From contig JAFGKK010000066.1 in NCBI GenBank assembly GCA_016928575.1, forward strand, positions 1 through 57,525: a DNA stretch of 57,525 bases, in the 5' to 3' direction. Below, piece by piece: positions 25,161 through 34,462 of the stretch (position 1 is its first letter; every line of letters begins with the position of its first letter). A program made the position numbers and the translations under genes. This DNA is from Anaerolineales bacterium. GTDB taxonomy: Bacteria > Chloroflexota > Anaerolineae > Anaerolineales > RBG-16-64-43. The notes beneath the pieces were generated by a model. It saw only the letters and a program-made list of their open reading frames with translations, searched no databases and had not been told where the DNA came from.

Positions 25161-25858
25161 CCCAAGTAAAGAATCCGCCCGCAGTTTCCGCAGTAGACGA
25201 TCTCCTGGCCGGATCGGGCGGAATCGATTCGCGCCGCGGAGGGGGCCACTCCGCACCCGGCGCACGAACCGCCCTCCAAGCGGACGACCGCCACTCCGCG
25301 CTTCGACGTGCGCAGTGCGGAATACTTCTTAAGGTCTTCCGGCGGGACGGCCGACAGCACGGCGTCCCGCTGGTCGGCGAGGGTGGCCAGCGCGGATTGC
25401 TCGGCCGCTTGCTCCTTCCGGAGCTGCGCCTCGCGCTCCTTCCGGCGGTTTTCCACCTCCCCGCTTTTCGCCTCCGCCGCGGCGAGCGTTTTCTCGCCGT
25501 CCTCCAATTGGATCATCGCCTGCAGCTGGCGTTCCTCGAGCACCGCCAGGTAGCGCCGGAGCGACGCGGCTTCCTCCTGCAGATCCTGCAGTTCCTTTGG
25601 ATTGCGGACGCCGCCTCCATAGAGGGTTTTGTCGGTCTCGGCAATCCGCTGTTGTTGACGCCGGGTTTCCTCTTCCGCTTTTCGCAGGACTTTGCGAGCG
25701 GATTCGACTTCGGCGCGCAACGCCGCTTCCTCCGCACGGACCCGGTCCAACTCCGGATGCTCCCTTAACTCGGCCTCGATCTCCGCCTTCCGGGATTCGT
25801 GCGAATCCGTCTGGCTGTCCAGAGTCTGCAGTCGGAATAAGTTCGAGATTCGCGTCAC
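25157..25858 (-). CDS. Coiled-coil C4-type zinc-ribbon protein (DUF164/HP0958-like)
   Basis: 233 residues. Residues 20-175 are an almost uninterrupted antiparallel coiled coil containing the family signature TLYGGGVRNPKELQDLQEEAASLRRYL. The C-terminus is a zinc ribbon, CAGCGVAP ... VYCGNCGRIL. HP0958 (FlgZ) of Helicobacter is the characterised relative and works in flagellar regulation, but the family is widespread in non-flagellated bacteria where its role is unknown. Its TGA overlaps the NTPase ATG by four bases, so the two proteins are translationally coupled. A GTG at 25858 is used as start. Confidence 0.88.
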   Translation of the reverse strand: MTRISNLFRLQTLDSQTDSHESRKAEIEAELREHPELDRVRAEEAALRAEVESARKVLRKAEEETRRQQQRIAETDKTLYGGGVRNPKELQDLQEEAASLRRYLAVLEERQLQAMIQLEDGEKTLAAAEAKSGEVENRRKEREAQLRKEQAAEQSALATLADQRDAVLSAVPPEDLKKYSALRTSKRGVAVVRLEGGSCAGCGVAPSAARIDSARSGQEIVYCGNCGRILYLG

Positions 25859-25970
25859 AGGGTTGAATTATAGGGCAAAAGGCATGCAAGTCAACAAGCG
25901 CGCGCGCGGATTGACCGGACATAGTGCGGGCGGTACAATCCCGGCGGTTTGCAGATCACGGAGGTGTTGG

Positions 25971-27167
25971 ATGCGCGAAGGCAGTGCAATTCTTCTGCAA
26001 AGAGGACTCCCTCTGGTCCTGACCGCCCTGGCAACGGCCTGCAATTTGGGTGCAGGAACCGCGGTGGAATCCTCGGCAACGCCGTTCCTCCCGGTCGAAT
26101 CCTCCCCGACGAGCACCCCGACGGAAATCCCGCCCCAACCGACCGCCACTCCGACCGAAACCCCGATCCCTCTGGTGTATCCCGTCGGTCCGTCGGGGTT
26201 CCCTTCCAACGTCAATCCGCTGACCGGAAAAATCGTCGCCGATCCGGATCTCTTGAACCGCCGCCCGCTGGCGATTAAAGTCTCCAACTTCCCGCGCACC
26301 GCACGGCCTCAGGCCGGAATGTCGAAGGCGGACCTGCTTTGGGAGTTCTACACCGAGTTCGGAAACACCCGCTGGATCGCGATGTTTTACGGCCAGGACT
26401 CCGATAAGGTCGGCCCGATCCGCTCCGCCCGGGTTCTCGACACTCGGATCATGCCGCTTTACGACGCCATCCTTGTCCACGTCCAGGCGTTCGAAACCGT
26501 GTGGGTGGAGATCAGCAAGACCGGGGTGGATACCATCAACGAATTTCCGGCGTCCTGCCCCGCCATCTGCCGGGATCCGGAGGTGAAGGAGGTGGAAAAC
26601 AGCGCCTTCGGCAACACCGCCGAGTTGACGAAGTACGCCCGGCGGGTGGGGATGCTCGCCTCCGGACGGCCCGTCCTGGACGGGCTGGTGTTCGATCCGG
26701 CCGTCCCCGACGGCTTGAACCCCGCGGCCGGAGCGCGGATTTATTTTTCGTCTTCGGCTACGGCCCAGTGGAAGTTTGATCCTGACTCCGGCCGCTACCT
26801 GCGTTTTTCCGAAACGGCCGCCGGAGCGCTCGAGCCGTTGACCGACCGGACCACCGGCGAACAGCTGGCGGTCGATAACCTGATCATCCTGGTGGTGGAC
26901 ATTTTTCCTTACGTCGGCAAAACCGGGGCGGGCGAGCAATTCGACATGAGCCTTTCCTCGTCAGGCCCGGGGTACTTTTACCGGGACGGGGTCATGCTTC
27001 AAGGCCGGTGGCAGAGCAGCGGGCCGTCCACGCCCCTGCAGTTCGTGGATTCCAACGGCCAGTTGTTCCCGCTGCATCCGGGCACGAGCTACATCGCCAT
27101 CCTCGGGGACCGGTCTTCCGGCGCGGCCGCGGCCAATACTGAATGGTGGTTCACCAACCGGCTCTAA
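25971..27167 (+). CDS. DUF3048 (YerB-like) lipoprotein, copy 1
   Basis: Predicted membrane-anchored extracellular lipoprotein, 398 residues. The signal sequence LVLTALATAC ends in a lipobox-like cysteine; a Thr/Pro-rich linker (residues 35-65) follows. The DUF3048 region starts at NPLTGKIVADPDLLNRRPLAIKVSN and contains RPQAGMSKADLLWEFYTE, KVGPIRSAR and NEFPASC. YerB of Bacillus is the reference member; the function is unknown. ATG 25971 is supported by GGAGGTG at 25960-25966; upstream frame lies over the divergent zinc-ribbon promoter. A paralogue follows immediately. Confidence 0.88.
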   Translation: MREGSAILLQRGLPLVLTALATACNLGAGTAVESSATPFLPVESSPTSTPTEIPPQPTATPTETPIPLVYPVGPSGFPSNVNPLTGKIVADPDLLNRRPLAIKVSNFPRTARPQAGMSKADLLWEFYTEFGNTRWIAMFYGQDSDKVGPIRSARVLDTRIMPLYDAILVHVQAFETVWVEISKTGVDTINEFPASCPAICRDPEVKEVENSAFGNTAELTKYARRVGMLASGRPVLDGLVFDPAVPDGLNPAAGARIYFSSSATAQWKFDPDSGRYLRFSETAAGALEPLTDRTTGEQLAVDNLIILVVDIFPYVGKTGAGEQFDMSLSSSGPGYFYRDGVMLQGRWQSSGPSTPLQFVDSNGQLFPLHPGTSYIAILGDRSSGAAAANTEWWFTNRL

Positions 27168-27219
27168 TCAGATGCCCGGGTCGGAAAAACTCATTAAGCG
27201 AGGATAAAATTGCCTTTCC

Positions 27220-27262
27220 CGTACGTGCCGTTGCGGGCTTTTCGGCCCGCAACGGTACGTGT
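27220..27262. terminator. Hairpin between the two DUF3048 genes
   Basis: ACGTGCCGTTGCGGGC pairs with GCCCGCAACGGTACGT around a short T-rich loop, followed by GTTTCCC. A weak T run makes it a possible rather than certain terminator. Confidence 0.55.
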
Positions 27263-27339
27263 TTCCCTGTTCCCGGTCGGTGTTTCATAGTACAAAAGCA
27301 TTGCTTGGATGGGAGAGCGCGGAGAAAAGGAATCGAACG

Positions 27340-28578
27340 ATGACATTGCACGGACGCGGCGAATCGATTCTCGGGTGGCGCGGGGTTTCCGCGTCCGCGG
27401 CATGGGGTTGGATGGCGCGCCGGGGCTTGATCCTCGCAATGCTGTTCGCCGCCGGATGCGGGGGATTGGGGGAGGAAAGCCCGGGGGAGGCGACGGCGGA
27501 TTCGGGCAATGAATCGCCGGGCGCGGCCGCGGCCGCTCACACGGCCACCCCAACCCCTGTTCCCACCGTAAATCGGACTCACACCCCCTCGCCGACCGCA
27601 ACGCCTGGAATCATCAATCCGCTCACCGGGCTTGCCGTGCCGGATCTTTCGGTCCTGCAGCGCTGGCCGCTTTCGATCAAGGTCTCGAGTTATCCCCGCT
27701 CGGCGAGGCCGCAGGCCGGACTCTCGTATGCCGACCTGCTGATCGAGTTCTACCAGGAATCCGGAATGACCCGCTGGCATGCGGTATACCTCAGCCGCGA
27801 CGTGGAAAAAGTCGGCCCGATCCGCTCCGGCAGGAAGATCGACGTTCCGTTTATGCGGGCCTACCAGTCGCTGCTGGTGTTCTGCGCCGAATACTCGGCG
27901 ACCTGGGAGTATATGGAGCTTCAGGATATGAGCGGCCGGCTGCTGTATGTGGGGCCGGTGGATTGTCCGGCGCTGTGCCGCGATCCTTCCGAACTGCCGA
28001 TCAACGGCATCTACGGAGACACGGCCGAACTGCGCAAGGCGGCCAAGGTATTGAAGATCCCGGACGCGATCCCGGACTTGGCCGGAATGCAGTTCAGCGA
28101 TGCGCCTCCCCCCATGAGCGGCGGCGCGGTGTCGAACGTCTGGGTGCGGTTTGTTTCCGACAACGCGCTCGCCGAGTGGCGCTACAACCCGCAGGATAAG
28201 AAATACTACCGCTGGTCGGAAACCGATAAGGGAAACCGGGACATGGCTCCCCAGACGGACCGGCTGACCGGCGAACAGCTGTCGGTTTCGAACGTGATCG
28301 TGCTCTACGCGAATTACATCCGCAGGCAGCAACGGGAGATTTATGAATTGGAATTGTTCGGCGGCGGGAAGGCGCTCCTCTTCCGCGACGGGATGATGGA
28401 GGAAGGCATCTGGCGCCTCCCGAACATCGAACGCCCCATCCTGTTTTACGGTCAGGACGGCCCGTTTGCCCTGCGGCCGGGAGTCACCTGGATCGGGGTG
28501 GTGGAAGATACTTCGACCGCCGTCCTCGACGGGGATACCCTTAGGGTCGAGTTCGGCAAGACCGGCGTGGGGGAGTAG
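27340..28578 (+). CDS. DUF3048 (YerB-like) lipoprotein, copy 2
   Basis: Paralogue of the preceding gene, 412 residues. A long N-terminal region ends in LILAMLFAAGCGG (lipobox; the membrane-targeting start could be the ATG at 27412, giving MARRGLIL). An Ala/Thr/Pro-rich linker leads to NPLTGLAVPDLSVLQRWPLSIKVSSYPRSARPQAGLSYADLLIEFYQE, KVGPIRSGR and the central cysteine pair VDCPALCRDP shared with copy 1. The two copies are only moderately similar outside these blocks, so the duplication is old. AAGGA precedes the ATG at 27340. Confidence 0.86.
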   Translation: MTLHGRGESILGWRGVSASAAWGWMARRGLILAMLFAAGCGGLGEESPGEATADSGNESPGAAAAAHTATPTPVPTVNRTHTPSPTATPGIINPLTGLAVPDLSVLQRWPLSIKVSSYPRSARPQAGLSYADLLIEFYQESGMTRWHAVYLSRDVEKVGPIRSGRKIDVPFMRAYQSLLVFCAEYSATWEYMELQDMSGRLLYVGPVDCPALCRDPSELPINGIYGDTAELRKAAKVLKIPDAIPDLAGMQFSDAPPPMSGGAVSNVWVRFVSDNALAEWRYNPQDKKYYRWSETDKGNRDMAPQTDRLTGEQLSVSNVIVLYANYIRRQQREIYELELFGGGKALLFRDGMMEEGIWRLPNIERPILFYGQDGPFALRPGVTWIGVVEDTSTAVLDGDTLRVEFGKTGVGE

Positions 28579-28907
28579 GAATCCACGACGGGCGCGAATA
28601 AAAACGGGGCACGAAGGCAAAAAATTCCCTCTCCGGGAGGCTTTCCAATAAGATCAGTAATGCATTTTTTCGATCGCCATGCCCGCGAGCTCTTGGCGGG
28701 CATCTAGGGACTTTGTATTCGTGCCCGCAGAAAGACCCTGGATTCCCGCTAAAACCACGCGGGAATGACGCCCCATTATCTGCCGGATCTCATTCATCCA
28801 AAGGCCGCTCCGCTTTTTCGACAACACCAAGTTCCAAAAATTCGTGTTTTTCCGATCTCCTTCGTATCCCCCGGTCCGCCGATTTGGGGCGGGCTTCGTG
28901 GATTCGT
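28579..28907. repeat. Gap with a dispersed GGATTCCCGC/GCGGGAATGACG repeat
   Basis: The segment 28678-28770 (ATGCCCGCGAGCTC..., GACCCTGGATTCCCGC, CACGCGGGAATGACG) is related to 55910-56034. It contains two inverted pairs. No gene is supported in the gap. Confidence 0.6.
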
Positions 28908-31109
28908 TTAGGTCGGGATTCCCAGAGACGGATCGTCCATCTCCGGGAACGGCTGCCGGATGGCGGGCAGGTAGAGGTCGCAGGCGTATTCCTTGAGCAT
29001 CCGCCGGGTGTTGAAGGTCGCCGAAATTGTGCGGACCGATTCGCGGACCCGCACGAGCCATTCGGAGGGGATGTTTTCCGCCGTCCGATTTTCGTAATAC
29101 AGGGGGATGATCTCGTTTTCCAAAACCGCGTACAGCGAATCGGTGTCCTCCGCGTTCTGCGCTTCGGCGTTTTGATTCTCTTTGTCGTCGCCGATCGCCC
29201 ACCCGTTGCGCCCGTTGTAGCCTTCGCGCCACCAGCCGTCGAGGACCGAGAAGTTCAGCACGCCGTTGAGCGCGGCCTTCTGGCCCGAGGTGCCGGAGGC
29301 TTCCAGTGGGCGGAGGGGCGTGTTCAACCACACGTCCGCGCCCTGGACCAGGTAGCGGGCCAGATTGATGTCGTAATCCTCAAGGAACACGAATCGTCCG
29401 CCGGCCTCGTGCCGTTTGGCGAACCGGTAGACGTCCTGCAGCAGGCGTTTGGCCGGTTCGTCGGCCGGATGGGCTTTGCCGGCGAAGATGAATTGGACCG
29501 GCATGTTCGGGCGGTTGAGCAGCGCCAACAGCCGGTCCGGCCGGCGCAACAGCAAGCCAGCCCGCTTGTAGGTGGCGAAGCGCCGGGCGAAGCCGATAAT
29601 CAGCATGTTCGGATCGAGCAGCACGCCGGCGTTGACGATCTGGACCGGGTGTTTTTTCCCGGACAGCCACTGCTGGCGGGAGCGGTCGCGGATGTGGGCC
29701 ACCAGACGCTGCTTAAGGTGGATCCGCGTCTCCCACAGTTGCTTGTCGGGAATTTCGCACACGCCGTCCCACACGGCTTGCTGATCGATCCGTTCGCGCC
29801 AATCCTCCCCCATAAACTCGTCGAACAGGGAGGCCATCGGCGGGGCCAGCCAGGTCTGGGAGTGGATCCCGTTGGTGATGTGGCGGATCGGAACTTTCTC
29901 CTCCGGCAGGTCCGGCCAAAGGTGGTTGTACATTTTGCGCGCCACCCGGCCGTGCAGTTCCGATACGCCGTTGGCGTGGTCGGACATCCGCAGCGCGAGG
30001 ACTGGCATGCTGAAGGTTTCGCCCCAGGAGTGTCGGTGGCGGGCGATGTCGAGGAACCCTTCCCGCTCGAGCCCGAGCTGGGGCCAATACTGCGGAAAAA
30101 ATTTGTCCATCAGCAAGAGCGGGAATTCGTCGGCCCCGGCCGGGACCGGCGTGTGGGTGGTGAAGACCGTCGTCTTGCGGATGATCTCCCGGGCTTCGGC
30201 GAAGGTCCGCCCGGCGGCGACGTACTCGCGCGCCCGCTCCAGGAGGGCGAAGGCGGAGTGGCCCTCGTTGAGGTGCCAGGCGGCGGGGTTGTAGCCCAGC
30301 GCGCGCAGAGCGCGCACCCCGCCGATCCCCAGGATGATCTCCTGCGAGATGCGCTGTTCCGCCTCGCTGGTGTACAGGCGCGCCGTCAGTTCGCGGTCGG
30401 CTTCCGAGTTGGATTCGACGTTGCTGTCCAGAAGGTAGAGGGGGATTCGGCCGACCCGCACCTGCCACAGGCGGGCGGAGAGATCCCGTTCGGGGAGTGC
30501 GACGTTGACGGTGAGCGGTTTTCCGTCCCGGCCGATCACCGGCCAAACCGGAAGGTTGGAAAAATCCAGCGGTTCATAGAGGGCTTCCTGCCATCCGTCT
30601 TCCGTTACGCTTTGCCGGAAATAGCCGAGGGTGTACAGAAAGCCCAGCCCGACCATGGGAATTCCGAGGTCGCTGGCTTCCTTGAGCAGATCGCCGGCCA
30701 GCACGCCCAGCCCCCCGGCGTAGCCCTGAATGGATTCATGCAGGCCGTATTCGGTGGAAAAGTAGGCGATCGGGCGGTTCAGCAGGTCCGGATTTTCGCG
30801 CCGGTACCAGGTGTCGGTGGCGTCCAGGTAGCGGTCAAAGGATTCCATCACCCGACCGTAGGTTTCCATGTAGCCGACGTTCGAAAGCGCGGCGTTCAGC
30901 TGGGGGCGCTTCACCTTGCGCAGGAATTGGACCGGGTTGTGGCGGGTCTCCTCCCACACCGAGAAATCGATCCGACTGAACAGGTCCTGGGCCTGCGGCT
31001 GCCAGGTCCACCAAAGGTTGTAGGCAAGCTCCGGTAGCCGCGAAAGCCTTCTGGGCAACGTGAGTTCCGCCGCGATCGGCGGGGTCGCTTCGAGGAATCC
31101 TTCCTGCAT
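28908..31109 (-). CDS. glgP: Alpha-glucan phosphorylase (GT35)
   Basis: PLP-dependent phosphorolysis of glycogen or maltodextrin to glucose-1-phosphate. The protein is of the compact bacterial/archaeal alpha-glucan family (733 residues from ATG 31109; TTG 31121 and GTG 31118 are alternatives). N-terminal LPELAYNLWWTWQPQAQDLF and FSTEYGLHESIQGYAGGLGVLAGDLLKEASDL are characteristic; WHLNEGHSAF, FTTHTPVPAG and HITNGIHSQTW follow; the PLP region is EASGTSGQKAALNGVLNFSVLDGWW, where GTSGMK is more usual. It stands alone, so its regulation and partner enzymes are not visible. Confidence 0.93.
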   Translation of the reverse strand: MQEGFLEATPPIAAELTLPRRLSRLPELAYNLWWTWQPQAQDLFSRIDFSVWEETRHNPVQFLRKVKRPQLNAALSNVGYMETYGRVMESFDRYLDATDTWYRRENPDLLNRPIAYFSTEYGLHESIQGYAGGLGVLAGDLLKEASDLGIPMVGLGFLYTLGYFRQSVTEDGWQEALYEPLDFSNLPVWPVIGRDGKPLTVNVALPERDLSARLWQVRVGRIPLYLLDSNVESNSEADRELTARLYTSEAEQRISQEIILGIGGVRALRALGYNPAAWHLNEGHSAFALLERAREYVAAGRTFAEAREIIRKTTVFTTHTPVPAGADEFPLLLMDKFFPQYWPQLGLEREGFLDIARHRHSWGETFSMPVLALRMSDHANGVSELHGRVARKMYNHLWPDLPEEKVPIRHITNGIHSQTWLAPPMASLFDEFMGEDWRERIDQQAVWDGVCEIPDKQLWETRIHLKQRLVAHIRDRSRQQWLSGKKHPVQIVNAGVLLDPNMLIIGFARRFATYKRAGLLLRRPDRLLALLNRPNMPVQFIFAGKAHPADEPAKRLLQDVYRFAKRHEAGGRFVFLEDYDINLARYLVQGADVWLNTPLRPLEASGTSGQKAALNGVLNFSVLDGWWREGYNGRNGWAIGDDKENQNAEAQNAEDTDSLYAVLENEIIPLYYENRTAENIPSEWLVRVRESVRTISATFNTRRMLKEYACDLYLPAIRQPFPEMDDPSLGIPT

Positions 31110-31121
31110 GGAGGCCACCAA

Positions 31122-31729
31122 ATCCTTTCCCGGCGGCGGAACCGCGGTTCTGCCCCGAAGACCGTGGACGCGGAGCGGGAGCTTCGTTTCGATGCGGGTG
31201 TTCGAAGGTTGGTTCCCTGAGTTCGCCTTTGCCGCGGCCGGGGTTGCGGATGCGGTTCCGCTGGACTGCGGATCGTGAAAGCGATTCTCATGTTATCACA
31301 CGCGTCAAGGGCCGCAAAAATCCGGCAAAACGCCGCCGCTTCGAGCCGGCGGCAACCGGCCGGACCTAAGCGGCGAATAAGATCCGCGGCAATTTTCTTT
31401 CATCCGATCAGGGGCCGCCGAAGGGGTTTTCCAGTCCGTTTCGCGCTACCAGGGTGCTGAAAGAGGCTGTTGGCATCCTGCCCCTTTTTCACCAGCCTGC
31501 TGTTGGGCAATCCTCACCTTATCCAACCTCGCCCTCGTCTTTTATACCCTTCCCGCTCTCTCCGGGTGCCTGCCCTGCGCGATGGGCATCGGTTTTTTGG
31601 GGATGCGAAGGTTGTACGAGCGGGAGTATGCCGGGAGAGGGGAAAGCCTGTGTCTGAGTCGAAGGCGAAGTAAGATTGATCAGGTGAAAGGCGAGGAAAC
31701 TAGGAGGACGGAGCAGCGCAAGGCGGGGC
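31122..31729. other. Intergenic, no supported feature
   Basis: Short open frames on both strands show no recognisable domain, ribosome site or consistent codon pattern. I see no tRNA or clear repeat. Confidence 0.5.
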
Positions 31730-32890
31730 TCAGGGCTGGGCTGATTCCTTGAGGAGGTTCCAACAGGCGGTCAACGCGACAGTGGCGGCCCAGCGGCAGG
31801 CCAACGGGCGCGGGATCAAATGGGTCCGAACCTTCCGCTCCACCGCATCCCCGCAGCGGATGACGTATTCCGACCGAAAGCAGCGTTTGGCGGGGAGAAC
31901 GGCCAGGCCGACGGCGTGGGTCGCGCGGAGATCCGCTTGAACCCCGCGGGTCCGTTCCGCCAGCTCCCGGCTCCCGCCGGCGGCGCCGAGGATCCGGCCG
32001 CCGAGGTAGCGCTCCGATTCCTCGGCTTCCAGCAAAGCCGCCAACGCGCCCGCGGTCCCGGATTCTACGCTGGCAAGCGCCGCCCCCGGCGGCAGCAGGC
32101 CGAGGACCGCACCGGCCAAAGTCTGTTCGTCGGCGCCGACGACGTATCCGCGGAGGGCGGAACGGATGTCGCTCTCCGCGGCGGAGATCACCGCAAGCGC
32201 TTCCGACTCGACCGCGGCCCGCGAGACGATGCGGACGTCGGTCAGGCCGGCGTGCGCATTCAGCCCCACGATCGGATTTTCCATGCTTTCCCAGCGGCCG
32301 ATCCGCTCGTCGATCTGCGATTCCCCCAAACCGACTACGTGCAGGACCCGCTTGCGGATGACCGCCGGCCCGCCGCCGCGGCGGCGCAGGGCGGGCAGGA
32401 CCCCCTCGCGGATCATCGCCTCCATCTCGCTCGGCACCCCGGGAACCGCGAACAGAACCGCGCGGCCGATCTCCAGGGCGAAACCGGGGGCGGTTCCGAA
32501 TGGATTCGAAAGGGCCTCGGCGCCCTGCGGCAGTTGCGCCTGCTTGCGATTGTTATCGGTGGGGGCGCGGCCGAGGATCCGGAACCGGTCCCGGATTTCC
32601 TCCCAGAGTTCGGGCTGGAAAACGAGCCCCACGCCGGCGGCTTCGGCCGCGGCGTCACGGGTCGGATCGTCCACGGTCGGCCCCAGTCCGCCGGTGGCGA
32701 TGACGGCATCGGACCGTTCGGCGGCTTCCCGAAAGGCGGCCGCGATCCGCTCGAGGTGGTCGCCGACGGCGGTCGCGCGCCGGACTTCGATCCCCTCTTC
32801 GCGCAGCGTGCGGGCGATCCATTGGGTGTTCGTGTCGGCGATCTCTCCCAGCAGCAGTTCGTTGCCGATGGCTATGATTTCCGCAATCAT
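31730..32890 (-). CDS. cinA: CinA family protein with reduced C-terminal domain
   Basis: 386 residues from ATG 32890. The N-terminal MoaB/MogA-like domain is complete: EIIAIGNELLLGEIADTNTQWIARTL, ATGGLGPTVDDPTRDAAAEA, and LFAVPGVPSEMEAMI (ADP-ribose pyrophosphatase/COG1058 domain). The C-terminal PncC (NMN deamidase) domain begins with LAGAVLGLLPPGAALASVESGTAGALAALL, in which the active-site ESCTGG is ESGTAG, and it lacks the usual segment from the G-x-V-S-E-E-V region to the TGIAGP motif. The deamidase half is therefore probably inactive. The upstream frame to 33001 is without a start signal. Confidence 0.87.
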   Translation of the reverse strand: MIAEIIAIGNELLLGEIADTNTQWIARTLREEGIEVRRATAVGDHLERIAAAFREAAERSDAVIATGGLGPTVDDPTRDAAAEAAGVGLVFQPELWEEIRDRFRILGRAPTDNNRKQAQLPQGAEALSNPFGTAPGFALEIGRAVLFAVPGVPSEMEAMIREGVLPALRRRGGGPAVIRKRVLHVVGLGESQIDERIGRWESMENPIVGLNAHAGLTDVRIVSRAAVESEALAVISAAESDIRSALRGYVVGADEQTLAGAVLGLLPPGAALASVESGTAGALAALLEAEESERYLGGRILGAAGGSRELAERTRGVQADLRATHAVGLAVLPAKRCFRSEYVIRCGDAVERKVRTHLIPRPLACRWAATVALTACWNLLKESAQP

Positions 32891-33450
32891 CCGGGCCCTC
32901 CCGTTTCCGCAATCGTACCCCGAAACGCGGTGATTGAAAACGGCGCGAGCGCATCCGAAATATATTTTTTTCCCCCAACAACTCAACCGTGCCGCCCTCA
33001 TCCCGCCCTCCCGTCACTGTCCCTCGCTTCGCTCGGGACGGACGTTCCGGGATGCATTCTCCCAGTCCATCGCTCAAGGTCGGTGGCTTCGAACGGATAC
33101 AATCCTTCATCCGTTTATATGGGGCTGGGAAGCCTGTCCCGAAGCGCAGGGACGGGAAGCCGGATGGCGGAGGGAAAAAGCGGATTGAATTTGGAGGCGT
33201 GCGGCAAAATAATCAGCCGGGCAGAGGCAGCTCTGGAATAAACCTTTTTCCGTCCATGCCACTTCCGCCTGTCCCTTGTGACGCTCTGGACGTCTCCCCT
33301 CTCCCGTTCCGCACAACACGGGGAGGGGCGCGGGGGAGGTTGAACGGGATGGTCCTTTTCCCCAATTCATCCCGCACGGGATCTGCCTGGCCCCGGACCT
33401 TATCTCTCCGACTCTAAAAATCCGGTTCTTCATTATCTCTACCCGGACCA
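32891..33450. other. Intergenic with degraded palindromes
   Basis: Segments near 32993-33060 (CATCCCGCCCTCCC, TCGCTTCGCTCGGGACGGA) and 33290-33345 (CTCCCCTCTCCCG, ACGGGGAGGGGCGCGGGG) resemble decayed copies of the C/T-G/A palindrome family. No gene is supported before about 33380. Confidence 0.5.
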
Positions 33451-34026
33451 ATGGGCGGTCATCGCCGCCCGGCCGGGCGATATGCCGGTTGTCGAAATGC
33501 GGGGGTCTCCGATCCCGAAGCCGCTGCTGAATTTCTCGAGAAGAACAAGGATTGCCTTTTCCTGGAGTCCGACGCCAAATCGTATCTCGTCGGGACGCGG
33601 ATGCCTCTCTCGTTCCGAAGCGAGATGCAATATCCGGCGATCGCGCTGGTGGAGGTGGGCGCATGCGTGGCCGGGCAAAACCGGACCGAGATGGACGCCG
33701 GGCTGACCGCCCTGGCGGGGGTTGAAAGAATCTGCAACTTCTCAGAGGATGGTTTGTTTAACGACAAATTATTTCTATACACTATCACGATGCGCGGGAT
33801 CCCGCTCGACCTGCCGGGGGAATGGTACATCGGCGTCAGCTTTTGGATGAAAGCCGCTGCCTTCGACCGCGGCAACGGCCGAGAACCGGGTGTTGCAGAG
33901 GAGATCCTCGCCGTATCGAACGAAGATCAAGAAAGGCATTTTTCCTTTGAAAGCTACATCATCCGCTCGGCGCCGTGCAAGCCGCAGGAGCCGGGCGGAT
34001 GCTGGGACCCGGAAGAGGGGGTATAA
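33451..34026 (+). CDS. Hypothetical protein, possibly frameshifted near its N-terminus
   Basis: 191-residue frame; from about residue 22 it looks like real protein (DPEAAAEFLEKNKDCLFLESDA..., YPAIALVEVGACVAGQ, LPGEWYIGVSFWMKAAAF). The first 20 residues (GGHRRPAGRYAGCRNAG) are arginine-rich and look like a wrong frame; another frame upstream reads sensibly (PYLSDSKNPVLHYLYPDQW, RPGDMPVVEM) up to a GGGGG run near 33503. A one-base indel there would join them into a longer protein. Three cysteines and the C-terminal GGCWDPEE have no obvious match. Function unknown. Confidence 0.45.
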   Translation: MGGHRRPAGRYAGCRNAGVSDPEAAAEFLEKNKDCLFLESDAKSYLVGTRMPLSFRSEMQYPAIALVEVGACVAGQNRTEMDAGLTALAGVERICNFSEDGLFNDKLFLYTITMRGIPLDLPGEWYIGVSFWMKAAAFDRGNGREPGVAEEILAVSNEDQERHFSFESYIIRSAPCKPQEPGGCWDPEEGV

Positions 34027-34161
34027 CTCTGCGTAGTTTTTCCCCGAATGTCATCCCGCCCTGCGAGCGGGATGGGAAGGAAAAAACATCCACGAACTAA
34101 AAATGCGCGAGCGGCCGATGGCCGCCCGCGGGGCATGGAAAACGGATGCCAAGAATCCGCC

Positions 34162-34407
34162 TTACGGGTGCAGCCGGTTCTTCTTGGCCAGGAGCTCCTC
34201 TTTGGATTCCCTGCGGTCCGGATCCGGGCCGATCGCCTCGTTGGGGCAGACCGACGCGCACTGCGGCTGATCGAAAAAGCCGACGCATTCCGTGCACCGG
34301 TCCGGATTGATTTCGTAATGCGCGTCCCCCATGCTGATCGCCTGGTTGGGGCATTCCGGTTCACAAACCCCGCAGCTCAGGCAGTCGTCGGAAATTTTGT
34401 AGGCCAC
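34162..34407 (-). CDS. Ferredoxin, 2[4Fe-4S] type
   Basis: Small electron carrier of 81 residues. The first cluster motif is [16 protein letters not shown]; the second is [22 protein letters not shown], with an insertion between the second and third cysteine that is typical of the YfhL/Allochromatium-type ferredoxins. A GTG start follows AAGGAG. It is the last gene of the plsX-fabF-NERD-ferredoxin run, 55 bases after the NERD-like gene, although a functional link to fatty acid synthesis is not established. Confidence 0.92.
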   Translation of the reverse strand: MAYKISDDCLSCGVCEPECPNQAISMGDAHYEINPDRCTECVGFFDQPQCASVCPNEAIGPDPDRRESKEELLAKKNRLHP

Positions 34408-34462
34408 GGTTCGTTTCTCCTTGTTGGGGAAAATTTTCGCCGCGAAGGCGCGGGTCCGGCGG

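Noticed and set aside
28543-28551. CCCTTAGGG inside the second DUF3048 gene
   Set aside because: A single short match inside coding sequence without neighbouring units; probably chance.
28713-31037. Open frame of 774 codons opposite glgP
   Set aside because: Antisense shadow; glgP motifs are on the minus strand.
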